Of a DNA stretch of 64,000 nt, positions 41,732 through 50,746 are shown in pieces. The stretch's first letter is position 1. The number at the start of each line of letters is the position of its first letter. The DNA lies in the NCBI GenBank assembly GCA_016215605.1, contig JACRJB010000037.1, positions 1 to 64,000 on the forward strand, in the 5' to 3' direction. Source of the DNA: Rhodopseudomonas palustris (GTDB taxonomy: Bacteria > Pseudomonadota > Alphaproteobacteria > Rhizobiales > Xanthobacteraceae). The translations under genes and the position numbers were made by a program. The notes below the pieces were generated by a model that saw nothing but the letters and a program-made list of their open reading frames with translations, had not been told where the DNA came from and made no database searches.

Positions 41732-42511
41732 ATGTCCCCAGCCGAAGCCCGCCTGAGAGAAGTCCCGTCGGATATGACCGAGGCGGAGTGGGAGCAGCGG
41801 GTCAATCTCGCCGCCTGCTATCGCCTGGTCGCCTATTACGGCTGGGACGATCTGGTCGACACCCACATCTCGGCGCGGGTGCCCGGCCCCGAGCATCACT
41901 TCCTGATCAATCCCTACGGCCTGATGTTCGACGAGATCACCGCGTCGAGCCTGGTCAAGGTCGACCTCGACGGCAATCAGCTCACCCAGAGCCAGTACAA
42001 GATCAACCCCGCCGGCTTCACCATCCATTCGGCGATCCACGAGGTGCGCGAGGACGCCGGCTGCGTCATGCATCTGCACACCGCCGACGGCACCGCGGTG
42101 GCGAGCTGCATGGAGGGCCTGCTGCCGCTGAACCAGACCGCGCATTTCGTCACCGGCGACCTCGCCTATCACGACTACGAAGGCGTCGCGCTCGATCACG
42201 ACGAACGCCCGCGGCTGCAGCGCGACCTCGGCGCCAAGAACCACATGCTGCTGCGCAATCACGGCACGCTCACCGTGGGCCGTTCGGTCGCCTCGGCGTT
42301 CGAGCGGATGTATCACCTCGAGCGCGCCTGCACGATGCAGGTCCGCACCCGGATGCTCGGCCCGACCGCCTATCCGGTCGAGAACGTGGTGATCGACAAG
42401 AACCACAATCTGATCGCCAACCAGGACGCGATGGAGCTGCGCTCGACCAAGCTGGTCTGGCCGCCGCTGCTGCGCAAGCTCGACCGCATGGACCCGAGCT
42501 ACCGGAATTGA
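41732..42511 (+). CDS. Class II aldolase/adducin family protein
   Basis: A 259-aa class II aldolase-fold protein. Metal-binding His come from the VMHLHTADGTA segment (H-x-H) and LLRNHGTLTVG further on; DDLVDTHISARVPGPEHHFL and INPYGLMFDEITASSLV form the substrate loop. Such enzymes cleave or epimerise phosphorylated sugars or handle aldehydes; the adducin-like short forms have unknown substrates. Start 41732 has AGAGGAA 7 bases upstream. It is monocistronic, with a repeat and a terminator downstream. Confidence 0.88.
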   Translation: MSPAEARLREVPSDMTEAEWEQRVNLAACYRLVAYYGWDDLVDTHISARVPGPEHHFLINPYGLMFDEITASSLVKVDLDGNQLTQSQYKINPAGFTIHSAIHEVREDAGCVMHLHTADGTAVASCMEGLLPLNQTAHFVTGDLAYHDYEGVALDHDERPRLQRDLGAKNHMLLRNHGTLTVGRSVASAFERMYHLERACTMQVRTRMLGPTAYPVENVVIDKNHNLIANQDAMELRSTKLVWPPLLRKLDRMDPSYRN

Positions 42512-42519
42512 GCCTTCCT

Positions 42520-42599
42520 CGTCATTGCGCGCGAAGCGAAGCAATCCAGAGCAGTGCACTGGGCTGGATTGCTTCGTCGCTTCGCTCCTCGCAACGACG
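42520..42599. repeat. Dispersed palindromic repeat (family 2)
   Basis: cgtcattgcgcgcgaagcga agcaatccag ... ctggattgcttcgtcgcttc gctcctcgcaacgacg, a variant of the unit at 30118-30196. Confidence 0.75.
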
Positions 42600-42674
42600 G
42601 CAGCATTGTAGATGTTGAAATTCTGGCGCCAGGTGCTACACCAATTGCATCACCCTCTACGCTTCTCGGAATTC

Positions 42675-42705
42675 AAACGCCGCCCAATTCCGGGCGGCGT
42701 TTTTG
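42675..42705 (+). terminator. Strong rho-independent terminator
   Basis: AAACGCCGCCC aattcc GGGCGGCGTTTTTG: an 11-bp stem, 6-base loop and five T. It would end plus-strand transcripts from the aldolase gene. Confidence 0.85.
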
Positions 42706-42750
42706 CGTTAAACGTTCCGACGTGCTGATCGAGCCGGCGCCTCGCCCTCT

Positions 42751-42911
42751 CGTTCGTCATTCCGGGGCGCGAGCGCAGCTCGCGAACCCGGAATCCATAA
42801 CCGCCGCACTTTCGTTTCGATAACACCTTCGACACCGGCTGTGCCGACAACGCGAACACGGAGCGTATGGATTCCGGGCTCGCCGCTGCGCGGCGCCCCG
42901 GAATGACGAAC
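42751..42911. repeat. Dispersed palindromic repeat (family 3)
   Basis: cgttcgtcattccggggcgc ... gcgccccggaatgacgaacg. It lies between the terminator and the end of the DUF3325 gene. Confidence 0.8.
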
Positions 42912-42947
42912 GCTGAGGCCGCAGAGGTCGGCCGCGCACATCCCGCT

Positions 42948-43241
42948 CTACGATCGCGCGCGGCGCGCGACGGCCTGCACATAGCCGATCAGCGCGCCGT
43001 AGACGATTGCCGCCGCCAGCGTGGTGTGGCCGCTGAAGGCGACCAGCCCGAGGCCCCAGTCCTTCCCCTCGACCAGCACGGCGAGCGCGATCAGCAGCGC
43101 GGCGGCGCCGGCGAGGCGCAGCGTGCTGACCGGGCCGCGCGGCAGCGACCGGCCGATGATCTCGTGCTGCGGACGACGGGTGGCGAGCGCCAGCGCGGCG
43201 AAGCCGATCAGGCAAAGCGCCTGCGCGACGGCGTGCATCAT
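42948..43241 (-). CDS. DUF3325 membrane protein of the iron-uptake operon
   Basis: A 97-aa protein with three predicted membrane helices (AQALCLIGFAALALATRR; LAGAAALLIALAVLVEGKDW; TLAAAIVYGALIGYVQAVAR). Its ATG 43241 overlaps the stop of the PepSY gene (ATGA, 43238-43241). DUF3325 proteins occur in TonB-receptor operons next to PepSY and DUF3649 genes, as here. Function unknown. Confidence 0.85.
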   Translation of the reverse strand: MMHAVAQALCLIGFAALALATRRPQHEIIGRSLPRGPVSTLRLAGAAALLIALAVLVEGKDWGLGLVAFSGHTTLAAAIVYGALIGYVQAVARRARS

Positions 43242-44890
43242 CGCGCCGCCTCGCCGGTCGCCGCGGCGGCCGCAGCACCTCGATCGTCGCTGCGCGGCTC
43301 GGCGTTGCGCGGCCGGGTGGTGCGTCCGAAGCCGACGCCGTGCCGGGCGGTGCGCAGCGCCAGCACGCCGTGCAGCGCCGCCAGCGCCCAGCACATCAGG
43401 TCGACGCCGGCGAACACCCAGTCGCCGGTGGCCAGGCTGTGCCACAGCGGCCGCTGCGTCGTGAGCGCGTTGAGCACCGGCAGCAGCGCCAGCAGCGCCG
43501 CCGCCGCCCACAATTGCTCCACCCACGCCGCCTTCGCCGGGCGCAGCAGCGCGTGCAGCAGCGTCAGCGCCCAGACCGTGAAGAACAGATCAATCTCCGC
43601 ATAGGCCCGGTTCTCCAGCGTCAGCGGCAGCAGCCGATTGCCCCACAGGAACGCCGTCATCGCGATCGACAGCCCGGCGATGCTGGCGATGTTGAGCCGC
43701 TCGACCAGACGGAAGCCGAGATGCGGCCGCGCCGGATCGGCCAGCTTGGCGCGGCGCTTGACGGTCCACATCACCAGGCCGGTGCCGACCATCGCGGTGC
43801 CCATCAGGCTGACCAGGAAATACAGCCAGCGCGTCGTGACGTCGCTGAACCGGCCGAGATGCAGCGCGTACAGCACGCCGCGGGTTTCGGCGGCGGCGCC
43901 GACGCCGTCGTGCACCGCCAGCAATTTCCCGGTGGCGCCGTCGAATTCCATGTATTGCGGGCTCATCGAGACGCGGGCGTCGTCGCCGCGCGTCACCGCG
44001 ATGCGCGCGGTGGCGTCGCCGGGATTGTTGGCGTTGACGCGCCCGACATTGTCCCGGCCCCAGCGCGCCTGCGCCTGCCGCACCATCTCCTCGACCGAGG
44101 CGAGCGGCAGCTTGTCGCCGCTCGGCTTGCCGGGCTGGCTGAAGGCGCTGAGTTCGGCGGCGAGCTGCTGGCGCTCGGCCGGCGTCTTGAACGCGGCGCG
44201 CTCGCCCCACGGCATGTACAGCGCCATCAGCGTCACCAGCCCGGTGTAGGTGATCATGATGTGGAACGGCAGCCCGAACACCGACAGCGCGTTGTGCGCG
44301 TCGAGCCACGAGCGCTGCCCCCTGCCCCAGCGGAAGGTGAAGAAGTCGGTGAAGATCTTCTTGTGGGTGATCACGCCGGCGACGATCGCCACCAGCATGA
44401 ACATCGCGGCGATGCCGGCGAGCCAGCGGCCCCACACCACCGGCATGTAGTAGAACTGGAAATGGAAGCGATAGAACACCTCGCCGCCCAGCGTGTCGCG
44501 CGACACCACCTTGTGGCCGGTGACCGGATCGAACCGCGCTTCCTCGAAGCCGCGCTGGCCGGGGCCGCGCGCCGAGGTGCGCCAGAACGCGTTGACGGCG
44601 TTGTTGCGCGTGTCCGGCAGGCGCAGGCTCCATTGCGCGGTGCCCGGCGCGAGCATGCCGATCTCATCGGCGACGCGCTGCGCCACCACCGCCGGATCGG
44701 GCAGTTGCGCCAGCCGCGGCAACTCCGGCCGCATCCATTGCGACAGCTCTTCCTTGAAGTAGGACACCGTGCCGGTGAGGAACATCGCATACAGCAGCCA
44801 GCCGAGCAGCAGCCCGGCCCAGGTGTGCAGCCCGGACATGCTCTGCCGCAGGCCGCGGCCCGCCACGCGCTGATCGTTGTCCGTCTTCAC
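43238..44890 (-). CDS. PepSY-associated TM helix protein (putative ferric-siderophore reductase component)
   Basis: A 550-aa inner-membrane protein with PepSY_TM segments: MSGLHTWAGLLLGWLLYAMF near the N-terminus, a periplasmic part with TGHKVVSRDTLGGEVFYRFH, a central TM cluster (AGIAAMFMLVAIVAGVITHK), conserved WLDAHNALSVFGLPFHIMIT, and C-terminal helices. The His in the helices could bind haem, and such proteins are proposed to reduce imported ferric siderophores. Start GTG 44890 with GAGGG 7 bases upstream, inside the tail of the DUF3649 gene region. Confidence 0.88.
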   Translation of the reverse strand: MKTDNDQRVAGRGLRQSMSGLHTWAGLLLGWLLYAMFLTGTVSYFKEELSQWMRPELPRLAQLPDPAVVAQRVADEIGMLAPGTAQWSLRLPDTRNNAVNAFWRTSARGPGQRGFEEARFDPVTGHKVVSRDTLGGEVFYRFHFQFYYMPVVWGRWLAGIAAMFMLVAIVAGVITHKKIFTDFFTFRWGRGQRSWLDAHNALSVFGLPFHIMITYTGLVTLMALYMPWGERAAFKTPAERQQLAAELSAFSQPGKPSGDKLPLASVEEMVRQAQARWGRDNVGRVNANNPGDATARIAVTRGDDARVSMSPQYMEFDGATGKLLAVHDGVGAAAETRGVLYALHLGRFSDVTTRWLYFLVSLMGTAMVGTGLVMWTVKRRAKLADPARPHLGFRLVERLNIASIAGLSIAMTAFLWGNRLLPLTLENRAYAEIDLFFTVWALTLLHALLRPAKAAWVEQLWAAAALLALLPVLNALTTQRPLWHSLATGDWVFAGVDLMCWALAALHGVLALRTARHGVGFGRTTRPRNAEPRSDDRGAAAAAATGEAAR

Positions 44891-44904
44891 GCCGCCGCCC
44901 TCGC

Positions 44905-45186
44905 TCAGGAGACCGACCACGCCAGCGGCGCCAGCGCCGCGGCCACGATCAGCAGGCCGGCCCAAGCCTTCCAGGCGCTGCGCACCGCGAACACCCAGAT
45001 CACCGCCGCGGTGTAGACCGCGAAGCTCGCGAGCTGGCCGGTCAGCACCGCCTGCGGCTTGCTGATCGGCAGCGCCAGCGCGGCGACGCTGACCAGCGCC
45101 GCCAGCGCGTAGCCGCCGAGCAGCGCCGCGACGATGCGCGCCAGCAGCGCGCCGGTCGACCGGGCCCGATGCGTCAGCGCGATCAT
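44905..45186 (-). CDS. DUF3649 membrane protein
   Basis: A 93-aa protein with three membrane helices (ARIVAALLGGYALAALVSVA; QLASFAVYTAAVIWVFAVRS; WAGLLIVAAALAPLAW), matching DUF3649. Its ATG 45186 overlaps the stop of the DUF4198 gene (ATGA, 45183-45186). It precedes the PepSY gene by 14 bp. Confidence 0.85.
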   Translation of the reverse strand: MIALTHRARSTGALLARIVAALLGGYALAALVSVAALALPISKPQAVLTGQLASFAVYTAAVIWVFAVRSAWKAWAGLLIVAAALAPLAWSVS

Positions 45187-45917
45187 TTCGGCGGCGTCGG
45201 CGCCGCCGCCGGCCCCGCCGGGATCGGTGCCAGGCCGTCGGCCTTCAGATAGGTCAGCGTGGTGCCGTAGACGACCGCGTCGTATTTCTCGGCGCCGCTG
45301 GCGCCCGCGCGCTCGCCGGGCGTGCGATCGGTGAAGCTGACTTCGGCGACATAGACGCCCTGCCACGGCATCTCGAAGCTGACCAGCCCCTGCGCGTCGG
45401 TGTGGGCTTCCTTCGCCCAGCCCGATTGCGTCACCAGCGTCACCTTGGTCTTGGGCTTGGGCTGATCCTTGAACACCAGCTTGAACTGACCGTCCTTGCC
45501 CGTCGGCACCAGGTCCAGCACCAGTTTCGGCGGCTGCGCCGCGAAGCCGGTGATCAGCCGCGCCGCGGGGAAGAACCAGTTGCGGTTCTCCTTGTCCTGC
45601 TGCTTGAAGGTGTAGAGCGGGTAGTTGGCATCCTGCGCGACGATGCCGTCGCCCGGCTTGGCGGCGAACGGCAGCGTGAAGCCGGTCGCGGTCTTGCCGG
45701 CCTCGGCGCTCTGCTCGCCCTTCGGCGACAGCAGCGTCGCCGTCACCTTCGAGAACTTGTCGAGCAGCCCCGGCGACGCCTCGCGCAGATTGTCGCCGAA
45801 CTCGCCGAAGCGAACCACCGCGGTCTGCCCGTCGGCCTGCTCGATCCAGATCTGATGCGCCTGCGCGGAATTCATCGCACCGAGCAGGGCAATGACGGCG
45901 ATCGTGAGCTTGTTCAT
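45183..45917 (-). CDS. DUF4198 periplasmic protein of the iron-uptake operon
   Basis: A 244-aa exported protein. The signal peptide (KLTIAVIALLGAMNSAQA) is followed at once by HQIWIEQADGQTAVVRFGEF, the metal-binding-type His of DUF4198 proteins, then a beta-sandwich domain with FTDRTPGERAG. DUF4198/NikK-like proteins are thought to handle metal ions in the periplasm. Start 45917 with GAGGT 7 bases upstream. It lies 267 bp after the receptor gene, the gap being filled by a palindrome. Confidence 0.85.
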   Translation of the reverse strand: MNKLTIAVIALLGAMNSAQAHQIWIEQADGQTAVVRFGEFGDNLREASPGLLDKFSKVTATLLSPKGEQSAEAGKTATGFTLPFAAKPGDGIVAQDANYPLYTFKQQDKENRNWFFPAARLITGFAAQPPKLVLDLVPTGKDGQFKLVFKDQPKPKTKVTLVTQSGWAKEAHTDAQGLVSFEMPWQGVYVAEVSFTDRTPGERAGASGAEKYDAVVYGTTLTYLKADGLAPIPAGPAAAPTPPK

Positions 45918-46030
45918 GGCAGATACCTCGGAGCTGGTTTCAAAACGCTTCATTACGAGTTGGGAGCGGCGTATGGCCGAACAACAGGATTGAACGTGGT
46001 CGACGCAGCGGTCTGCGATGCCTCTCCTTT

Positions 46031-46149
46031 GTCGTCCCCGCGCAGGCGGGGACCCATACGCCGCAGCATCTCGACTGAACCTTTGCAGCAGAGGCCTTCC
46101 TTCACTCGGGAGACCAGGGGTTATGGGTCCCCGCCTGCGCGGGGACGAC
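46031..46149. repeat. Long palindrome (family 4)
   Basis: gtcgtccccgcgcaggcggg gacccata ... tatgggtccccgcctgcgcggggacgac; near-perfect 28-base inverted arms around a ~60-base centre, within the operon between receptor and DUF4198 gene. Confidence 0.8.
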
Positions 46150-46184
46150 TCGTTGCTGCCGCAGCGGCTTCCCGCGGCCTCCGC

Positions 46185-48476
46185 TCAGAAATCGAACGCC
46201 GCGGAGAGCACGTAGGTGCGCGGCGCGCCGACGGTGACGTAGGTGCCGGTGGTGAGCCAGTAGTTCTCGCCGGTGACGTTCTCGATGTTGGCGCGGAACG
46301 TGACCGGCTTGCCGGTGAGCGCGGTGGTGGTGTAGCGCGCGCCGATGTCGAGACGGGTCCAGTCCGGGAAGCGCACCGTGTTCGCGGTGGTGAGATAGGA
46401 GCCCGAGGTGTAGATGACGCGGCCGTTGAGCGCGAGCCCGCGCACCCACGGCGTATCCCAGTCGAGGCTGGCCGAGAACGTCTTGTCCGGCACGCCGGCG
46501 GCGTCGTTGCCGCGTTCCAGCGGGTTGCTCGGGTTGGTCAGCTCGGGCTTCAGGAACGTCGCGCTCGCCATGCCGCGCAGGTTCGGCAGGATCAGGCCGT
46601 AGACCGACAATTCGACGCCGCGATTGCGCTGCTCGCCGTCATAGAGCCGCGCGTTCGCCGCGGTCGTGATCAGGCTGGGGCGCTGGATCTGGAACACCGC
46701 GGCGGTGGTGGTGATCACGCCCCAGTCGACCTTGACGCCGGCTTCCTGCTGCTTCGACTTGTACGGCGCCAGCACCGCGCCGGTGTTGGCGAAGCCGGGG
46801 CCGACGATGCTGCCCTGGCTCAGCCCCTCGGCGTAGTTGGCGTACAGCGAGACGTTCTGCCACGGCTTGACCACGATGCCGCCGAGCGGCGACGTCGCGC
46901 TGGCGTCGTAGCCGCTGGTGAACGCGCCGGTCGTGGTGCTGAAGCTGTCCTGCTTGACGTTCTGCTGGCGGACGCCGCCCGTCAGCAACACGGTGTCGTT
47001 CAGGAACGACATCGTGTCGACGACCGCCGCGCTCTGCAGCGTGGTGTCCTGCGAGTGTTGCGGCGCGGTCCGGGCCGCCGTGATGCTCGGCAGCGGCGAC
47101 GGGTTGTAGATGTTCGACGCCACGGTGTTGCCGACGATGTAGGCGTAGCCGAATTCCTGCTGATAGCCGGTGTAGACGAAGTTGAGTTTGTGATGGATGA
47201 AGCCGGTGTCGAATTGCGAGCGCAGCCCGACATTGCCGCTCACGGTCTTGGTATAGGAGTCGTAGTAGGTGTTGCGCACGGTGAAATTGCCGAGCGCATC
47301 CACCGCCGTCGCCGAGGTCGGGAAGGTCTGGTAGTTCGAGCCCTCGCGATAGCCGACGCCCGCATAGGCCGTCAGCCAGTCGGTCAGGTCGTATTCCGCC
47401 GCGGTCGCGATGGTGTTGTCCTTCTGCCGCAGCTTCGTGCCGGGGTACCAGTTGCTGCGCGCGTCCGGCGCCGCCGGAATGACGTTGCCGATCGACGACA
47501 GGCTGACCTGCGGGCGGAAATTGTCGGTGTCGTCGTTCTGCGAGAACGCGTCCAGCGTCCAGCGGAACCGCTCGCCGCGATAGTCGATCGCCAGCGCGCC
47601 GAGACCGCTGCGGAAATTGCCGTCGTTGATCGACGCCTCGCCGTTCTGGCCGACGCCGTTGAAGCGGACGCCCCATTCCTTGTTGGCGCCGAACCGACGG
47701 CTGGTCTCCAGATGCACGCCGTAATGCGCCGAGCTCATGAAGAACGGCGTCAGCCGCGCAAAATCCTGCTCGGTGGCGCGCTTGGTGACGATGTTGATGC
47801 CGCCGCCGATGCTGTTGCCGGGCGCGATGCCGTTGATCAGCGCGCCCGGCCCTTTCAGCAGTTCGATCCGCTCGATGATCTGCGCCGGCACGCGCTGCGA
47901 CGACGCCAGCCCGTACAGGCCGTTGAGGCCGACGTCGGTCGCCCTGACCTCGAAGCCTCGGATCTGGAAAGTGTCGTCGAAGCCGTTGGCGCCGGTGGTG
48001 GTGCGCACCGAAGCATCATTGATCAGCGTGTCGGCCGCGGTGCGCGCCTGCTGGTTCTCGATCAGTTGCGAGGTGAAGTTCACCGTCGAGAACGGCGTGT
48101 TCATCACGCTGGTCGAGCCGAGCAGGCCGAGCGTGCCGCCCCGCGCCACCTGGCCGCCCGCGTAAGCCGGCGCCGGTGCGCCGATCGTGCGCGTCGACCC
48201 CATCGTGGTCGGTGGCGGCAGCGGAGCCGCCGGCGGTCGCTCGGCGCTCTGCCACGGCGTGACGCGTGCGGTGCGCGGCGCGGCGCTGCGGGTCCGTGCG
48301 GCCGGCGCCACGCGCGCGCGCTGCTGCGGCGCATCGACGGAAACGGGCGGCAACACGCGCGGCTCCGCGCTTTGCGCGCGGCTCTCCGACAGTCCCGCAC
48401 CAGTCAGGCAGATCGACATCACGCTGGTCGCGACGCCGAAACACCAAAGATTTTTCTTGTTGTTGAAGTAGTTCAC
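46185..48476 (-). CDS. TonB-dependent siderophore receptor
   Basis: A 763-aa outer-membrane receptor. The signal peptide is about 35 residues, followed by a Pro/Ala-rich stretch. The plug (~120-240) has DTLINDASVRTTTGANGFDD, IIERIELLKGPGALINGIAP and GGGINIVTKRA. A 22-strand barrel runs to the C-terminal AAFDF with terminal Phe. It imports a ferric siderophore with TonB-ExbBD. Extra Pro-rich residues (36-110) before the plug do not form an obvious secretin-type signalling domain. It heads an operon with DUF4198, DUF3649, PepSY and DUF3325 genes. Confidence 0.93.
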   Translation of the reverse strand: MNYFNNKKNLWCFGVATSVMSICLTGAGLSESRAQSAEPRVLPPVSVDAPQQRARVAPAARTRSAAPRTARVTPWQSAERPPAAPLPPPTTMGSTRTIGAPAPAYAGGQVARGGTLGLLGSTSVMNTPFSTVNFTSQLIENQQARTAADTLINDASVRTTTGANGFDDTFQIRGFEVRATDVGLNGLYGLASSQRVPAQIIERIELLKGPGALINGIAPGNSIGGGINIVTKRATEQDFARLTPFFMSSAHYGVHLETSRRFGANKEWGVRFNGVGQNGEASINDGNFRSGLGALAIDYRGERFRWTLDAFSQNDDTDNFRPQVSLSSIGNVIPAAPDARSNWYPGTKLRQKDNTIATAAEYDLTDWLTAYAGVGYREGSNYQTFPTSATAVDALGNFTVRNTYYDSYTKTVSGNVGLRSQFDTGFIHHKLNFVYTGYQQEFGYAYIVGNTVASNIYNPSPLPSITAARTAPQHSQDTTLQSAAVVDTMSFLNDTVLLTGGVRQQNVKQDSFSTTTGAFTSGYDASATSPLGGIVVKPWQNVSLYANYAEGLSQGSIVGPGFANTGAVLAPYKSKQQEAGVKVDWGVITTTAAVFQIQRPSLITTAANARLYDGEQRNRGVELSVYGLILPNLRGMASATFLKPELTNPSNPLERGNDAAGVPDKTFSASLDWDTPWVRGLALNGRVIYTSGSYLTTANTVRFPDWTRLDIGARYTTTALTGKPVTFRANIENVTGENYWLTTGTYVTVGAPRTYVLSAAFDF

Positions 48477-48598
48477 CGAATGCCCCCGTTCATAGTCGAG
48501 CCGTGACTAGAGGAGCGGGTGAAGCGGCACAACGCACGCCACTTTAGAATGCGTTGATGTTGGAGCGGGATCGTCGAGAGCGCCGCGACTCCGAAATC

Positions 48599-48615
48599 AT
48601 TAGAACGAGTCTACA
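48599..48615. promoter_or_regulatory. Candidate Irr-box (ICE-like) upstream of the receptor
   Basis: ATTAGAA-CGA-GTCTACA resembles the rhizobial iron control element TTTAGAA-N3-TTCTAAA (11 of 14 positions). Perfect TTTAGAA half-sites are also at 48543-48549 and 48717-48723. The 48477-48811 region holds no gene. Iron control of the operon would fit. Confidence 0.4.
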
Positions 48616-48811
48616 TCGGCGCGAGACGTCCGCTGCGACCGCGCGCCGCCGGCCGGGTCCGCGCGAAAACACGCGCGACATCAACCGCGCGCGACGCATT
48701 GGAACTTTCAGACATGTTTAGAACGATTCCGCCGATGCACGCGAAGGCGGAGGTGCGACACGCGCCTCGCGCAATGCGCGGCGACGTTGTGACGCGGCGC
48801 GCGAGTGCCTG

Positions 48812-49174
48812 CTAGCGCGCCGTGATGTGGACGACGTTGCGGACACGAAACTCTTTCCTGGCGCCGTTGATGATCTCGGTGCTGATGTACTCGAAATAGT
48901 CGTCCCCGGGTCGTGAACCGGCTTGATAGGCCATCTGCGACACCGACGCCGTTCCAAACCGGCCGAGCTTCGGCCGCATGGTGATGCGGACGCTCAAAAG
49001 TTCGCGGCCGGCAATCTGGCCCTTGCTGATCCGGCAAGACGAGTTCACCGGCAGGCTGAATTCGCGTTGCAGGGTGAACGCGCTGCCGAGAACGCAGTCG
49101 GCCTCGGCTGCCGAGACGCCTGCCGCAGTCGCCGCGACCAGGATCGCAAGTGACAAAAGCGCCGGCGCCCTCAT
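48812..49174 (-). CDS. Small exported protein of unknown function
   Basis: A 120-aa protein with signal peptide (RAPALLSLAILVAATAAGVS, cleavage near AEA). Two Cys in the mature part (ADCVLGSAF; NSSCRISKG) could form a disulfide. The rest is beta-rich, ending EFRVRNVVHITAR. Its ATG 49174 overlaps the stop of the M20 peptidase gene (ATGA), so it is coupled to it. Function unknown. Confidence 0.75.
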   Translation of the reverse strand: MRAPALLSLAILVAATAAGVSAAEADCVLGSAFTLQREFSLPVNSSCRISKGQIAGRELLSVRITMRPKLGRFGTASVSQMAYQAGSRPGDDYFEYISTEIINGARKEFRVRNVVHITAR

Positions 49175-50565
49175 GCCAACTCACCGAGAATCCGCACCCA
49201 CGAGCGAATCCCCTTCTGGAAACTGCGCAGGTCGTATTTCTCGTTCGGCGAATGGATGTTGTCGTCGTCGAGACCGAAGCCGATCAGCACGCTGTCGAGA
49301 CCCAGCGTACGCTTGAAGTCGGCGACGATCGGGATCGAGGCGCCGGAGCCGATCAGCACCGCATCCTTGCCCCATTCCTCGGTCAGTGCGCGCCGCGCTG
49401 CGCTCAGCGGCTTCATGTTCCAATCGAGCGCGATCGCCGCGCCGTTGGAATGATCGAGGAACTCGGCACGGCAATCGCCCGGCAGCCGGGCCGTGACGTA
49501 GGCACGGAATGCGTCGCGGATCTCGAGCGGGTCCTGGCCTTCGACGATGCGGAACGAGACCTTCGCCGAGGCCTCCGCGGCGATCACCGTCTTCGAGCCC
49601 TCGCCGGTGTAGCCGCCGACGATGCCGTTGATGTCGCAGGTCGGCCGCGAGATCAGTTGCTCGATCAACAGACGATCGTCCTCGCCGGCCGGGATCGACA
49701 GCCCGATCGGCTTGAGGAAACTCTCGGCTGTCAGGTTCAGCCCCTTCCACTGTTCCAGGATGTCCGGCGGCAGGTCCTTCACGCCGTCGTAGAAGCCCGG
49801 AATGGTGACGCGGCCGTGCGCGTCGTGCAGGCCGCCGAGAATCCGCGTCAGCACGCGGATCGGATTCTGCGCACCGCCGCCATAGACACCGGAATGCAGA
49901 TCGCGATTGGCCGCCTTGATCTTGACCTCTTCATAGACGAGGCCGCGCAGCGAGGTGGTGATCGCCGGCGTCGACGGGTCCCACATCCCGGTGTCGCAGA
50001 CCAGCGCGAAGTCGGCGGCGAGATCGCTCTTGTTCGCCTCGAGGAACGGCACGAAATTCTTCGAGCCGACCTCTTCTTCGCCTTCGATCACGATGGTGAG
50101 GTCGATCGGCAGTTCGCCGGTCGCCGCCTTCCAGGCGCGGCAGGCCTCGATGAAGGTCGAGAGCTGGCCCTTGTCGTCCTGCGCGCCGCGCGCGACGATG
50201 ATCTTGCGGCCGTCGGCGTGATCGGTCACCACCGGCTCGAACGGCGGCCGATGCCACAGCTCCAGCGGATCGACCGGCTGCACGTCGTAGTGCCCGTAGA
50301 ACAGCGCGTGCGGGCGCTTGCCGGTGTTGCCCTTGGCTTTCGCGACGATCGCCGGATGGCCGGCGGTCGGCCGCACCTCGGCGTCGAAGCCGAGCGAGGC
50401 GATGTCGGCGCACAGATGCGCCGCCGCCGCCTTGCAGTCCGCGGCGAACGCCGGATCCGCCGAGATCGACTTGATCCGCAGCAGCGCGAACAGCCGCTGC
50501 AGCGCGGCCTCGAAATCGGCATCGGCGCGATCGAGCACCGCTTGAACGTGAGAGCTGGCGGACAT
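49171..50565 (-). CDS. M20-family metallopeptidase (dipeptidase-type)
   Basis: A 464-aa di-zinc M20 peptidase. Metal and catalytic motifs are LFYGHYDVQPVDP (H-x-D), the ARGAQDDKGQ loop with the bridging Asp, IEGEEEVGS (catalytic Glu-Glu), CDTGMWD and the late His near HSPNEKYDL. A lid/dimerisation domain lies at ~215-370 (DLHSGVYGGGAQNPIRVLTR). It is cytoplasmic and likely cleaves dipeptides or related amides. Start Met 50565 has AAGGA 10 bases upstream. A small exported protein gene is coupled at its end. Confidence 0.92.
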   Translation of the reverse strand: MSASSHVQAVLDRADADFEAALQRLFALLRIKSISADPAFAADCKAAAAHLCADIASLGFDAEVRPTAGHPAIVAKAKGNTGKRPHALFYGHYDVQPVDPLELWHRPPFEPVVTDHADGRKIIVARGAQDDKGQLSTFIEACRAWKAATGELPIDLTIVIEGEEEVGSKNFVPFLEANKSDLAADFALVCDTGMWDPSTPAITTSLRGLVYEEVKIKAANRDLHSGVYGGGAQNPIRVLTRILGGLHDAHGRVTIPGFYDGVKDLPPDILEQWKGLNLTAESFLKPIGLSIPAGEDDRLLIEQLISRPTCDINGIVGGYTGEGSKTVIAAEASAKVSFRIVEGQDPLEIRDAFRAYVTARLPGDCRAEFLDHSNGAAIALDWNMKPLSAARRALTEEWGKDAVLIGSGASIPIVADFKRTLGLDSVLIGFGLDDDNIHSPNEKYDLRSFQKGIRSWVRILGELA

Positions 50566-50626
50566 GGCTATGTGTTCCTTGTTATGACTTGTGGTGCCGA
50601 GCGGCACGACTGTCGCGCGTTTGCTC

Positions 50627-50706
50627 CGTCATTGCGAGGAGCGCAGCGACGAAGCAATCCAGCGGGGTGCACGGAGCTGGATTGCTTCGCTTCGCTCGCA
50701 ATGACG
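50627..50706. repeat. Dispersed palindromic repeat (family 2)
   Basis: cgtcattgcgaggagcgcag cgacgaagcaatccag ... ctggattgcttcgcttcgctcgcaatgacg, almost identical to 30118-30196. Confidence 0.8.
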
Positions 50707-50746
50707 TTGAAAGTTCGTCATGCGACGGCGCAACGCGCATCGTCGC

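Noticed and set aside
45402-48506. 1034-codon plus-strand frame opposite the siderophore receptor operon
   Set aside because: It runs antisense across several well-supported genes and has Arg/His-rich shadow composition.
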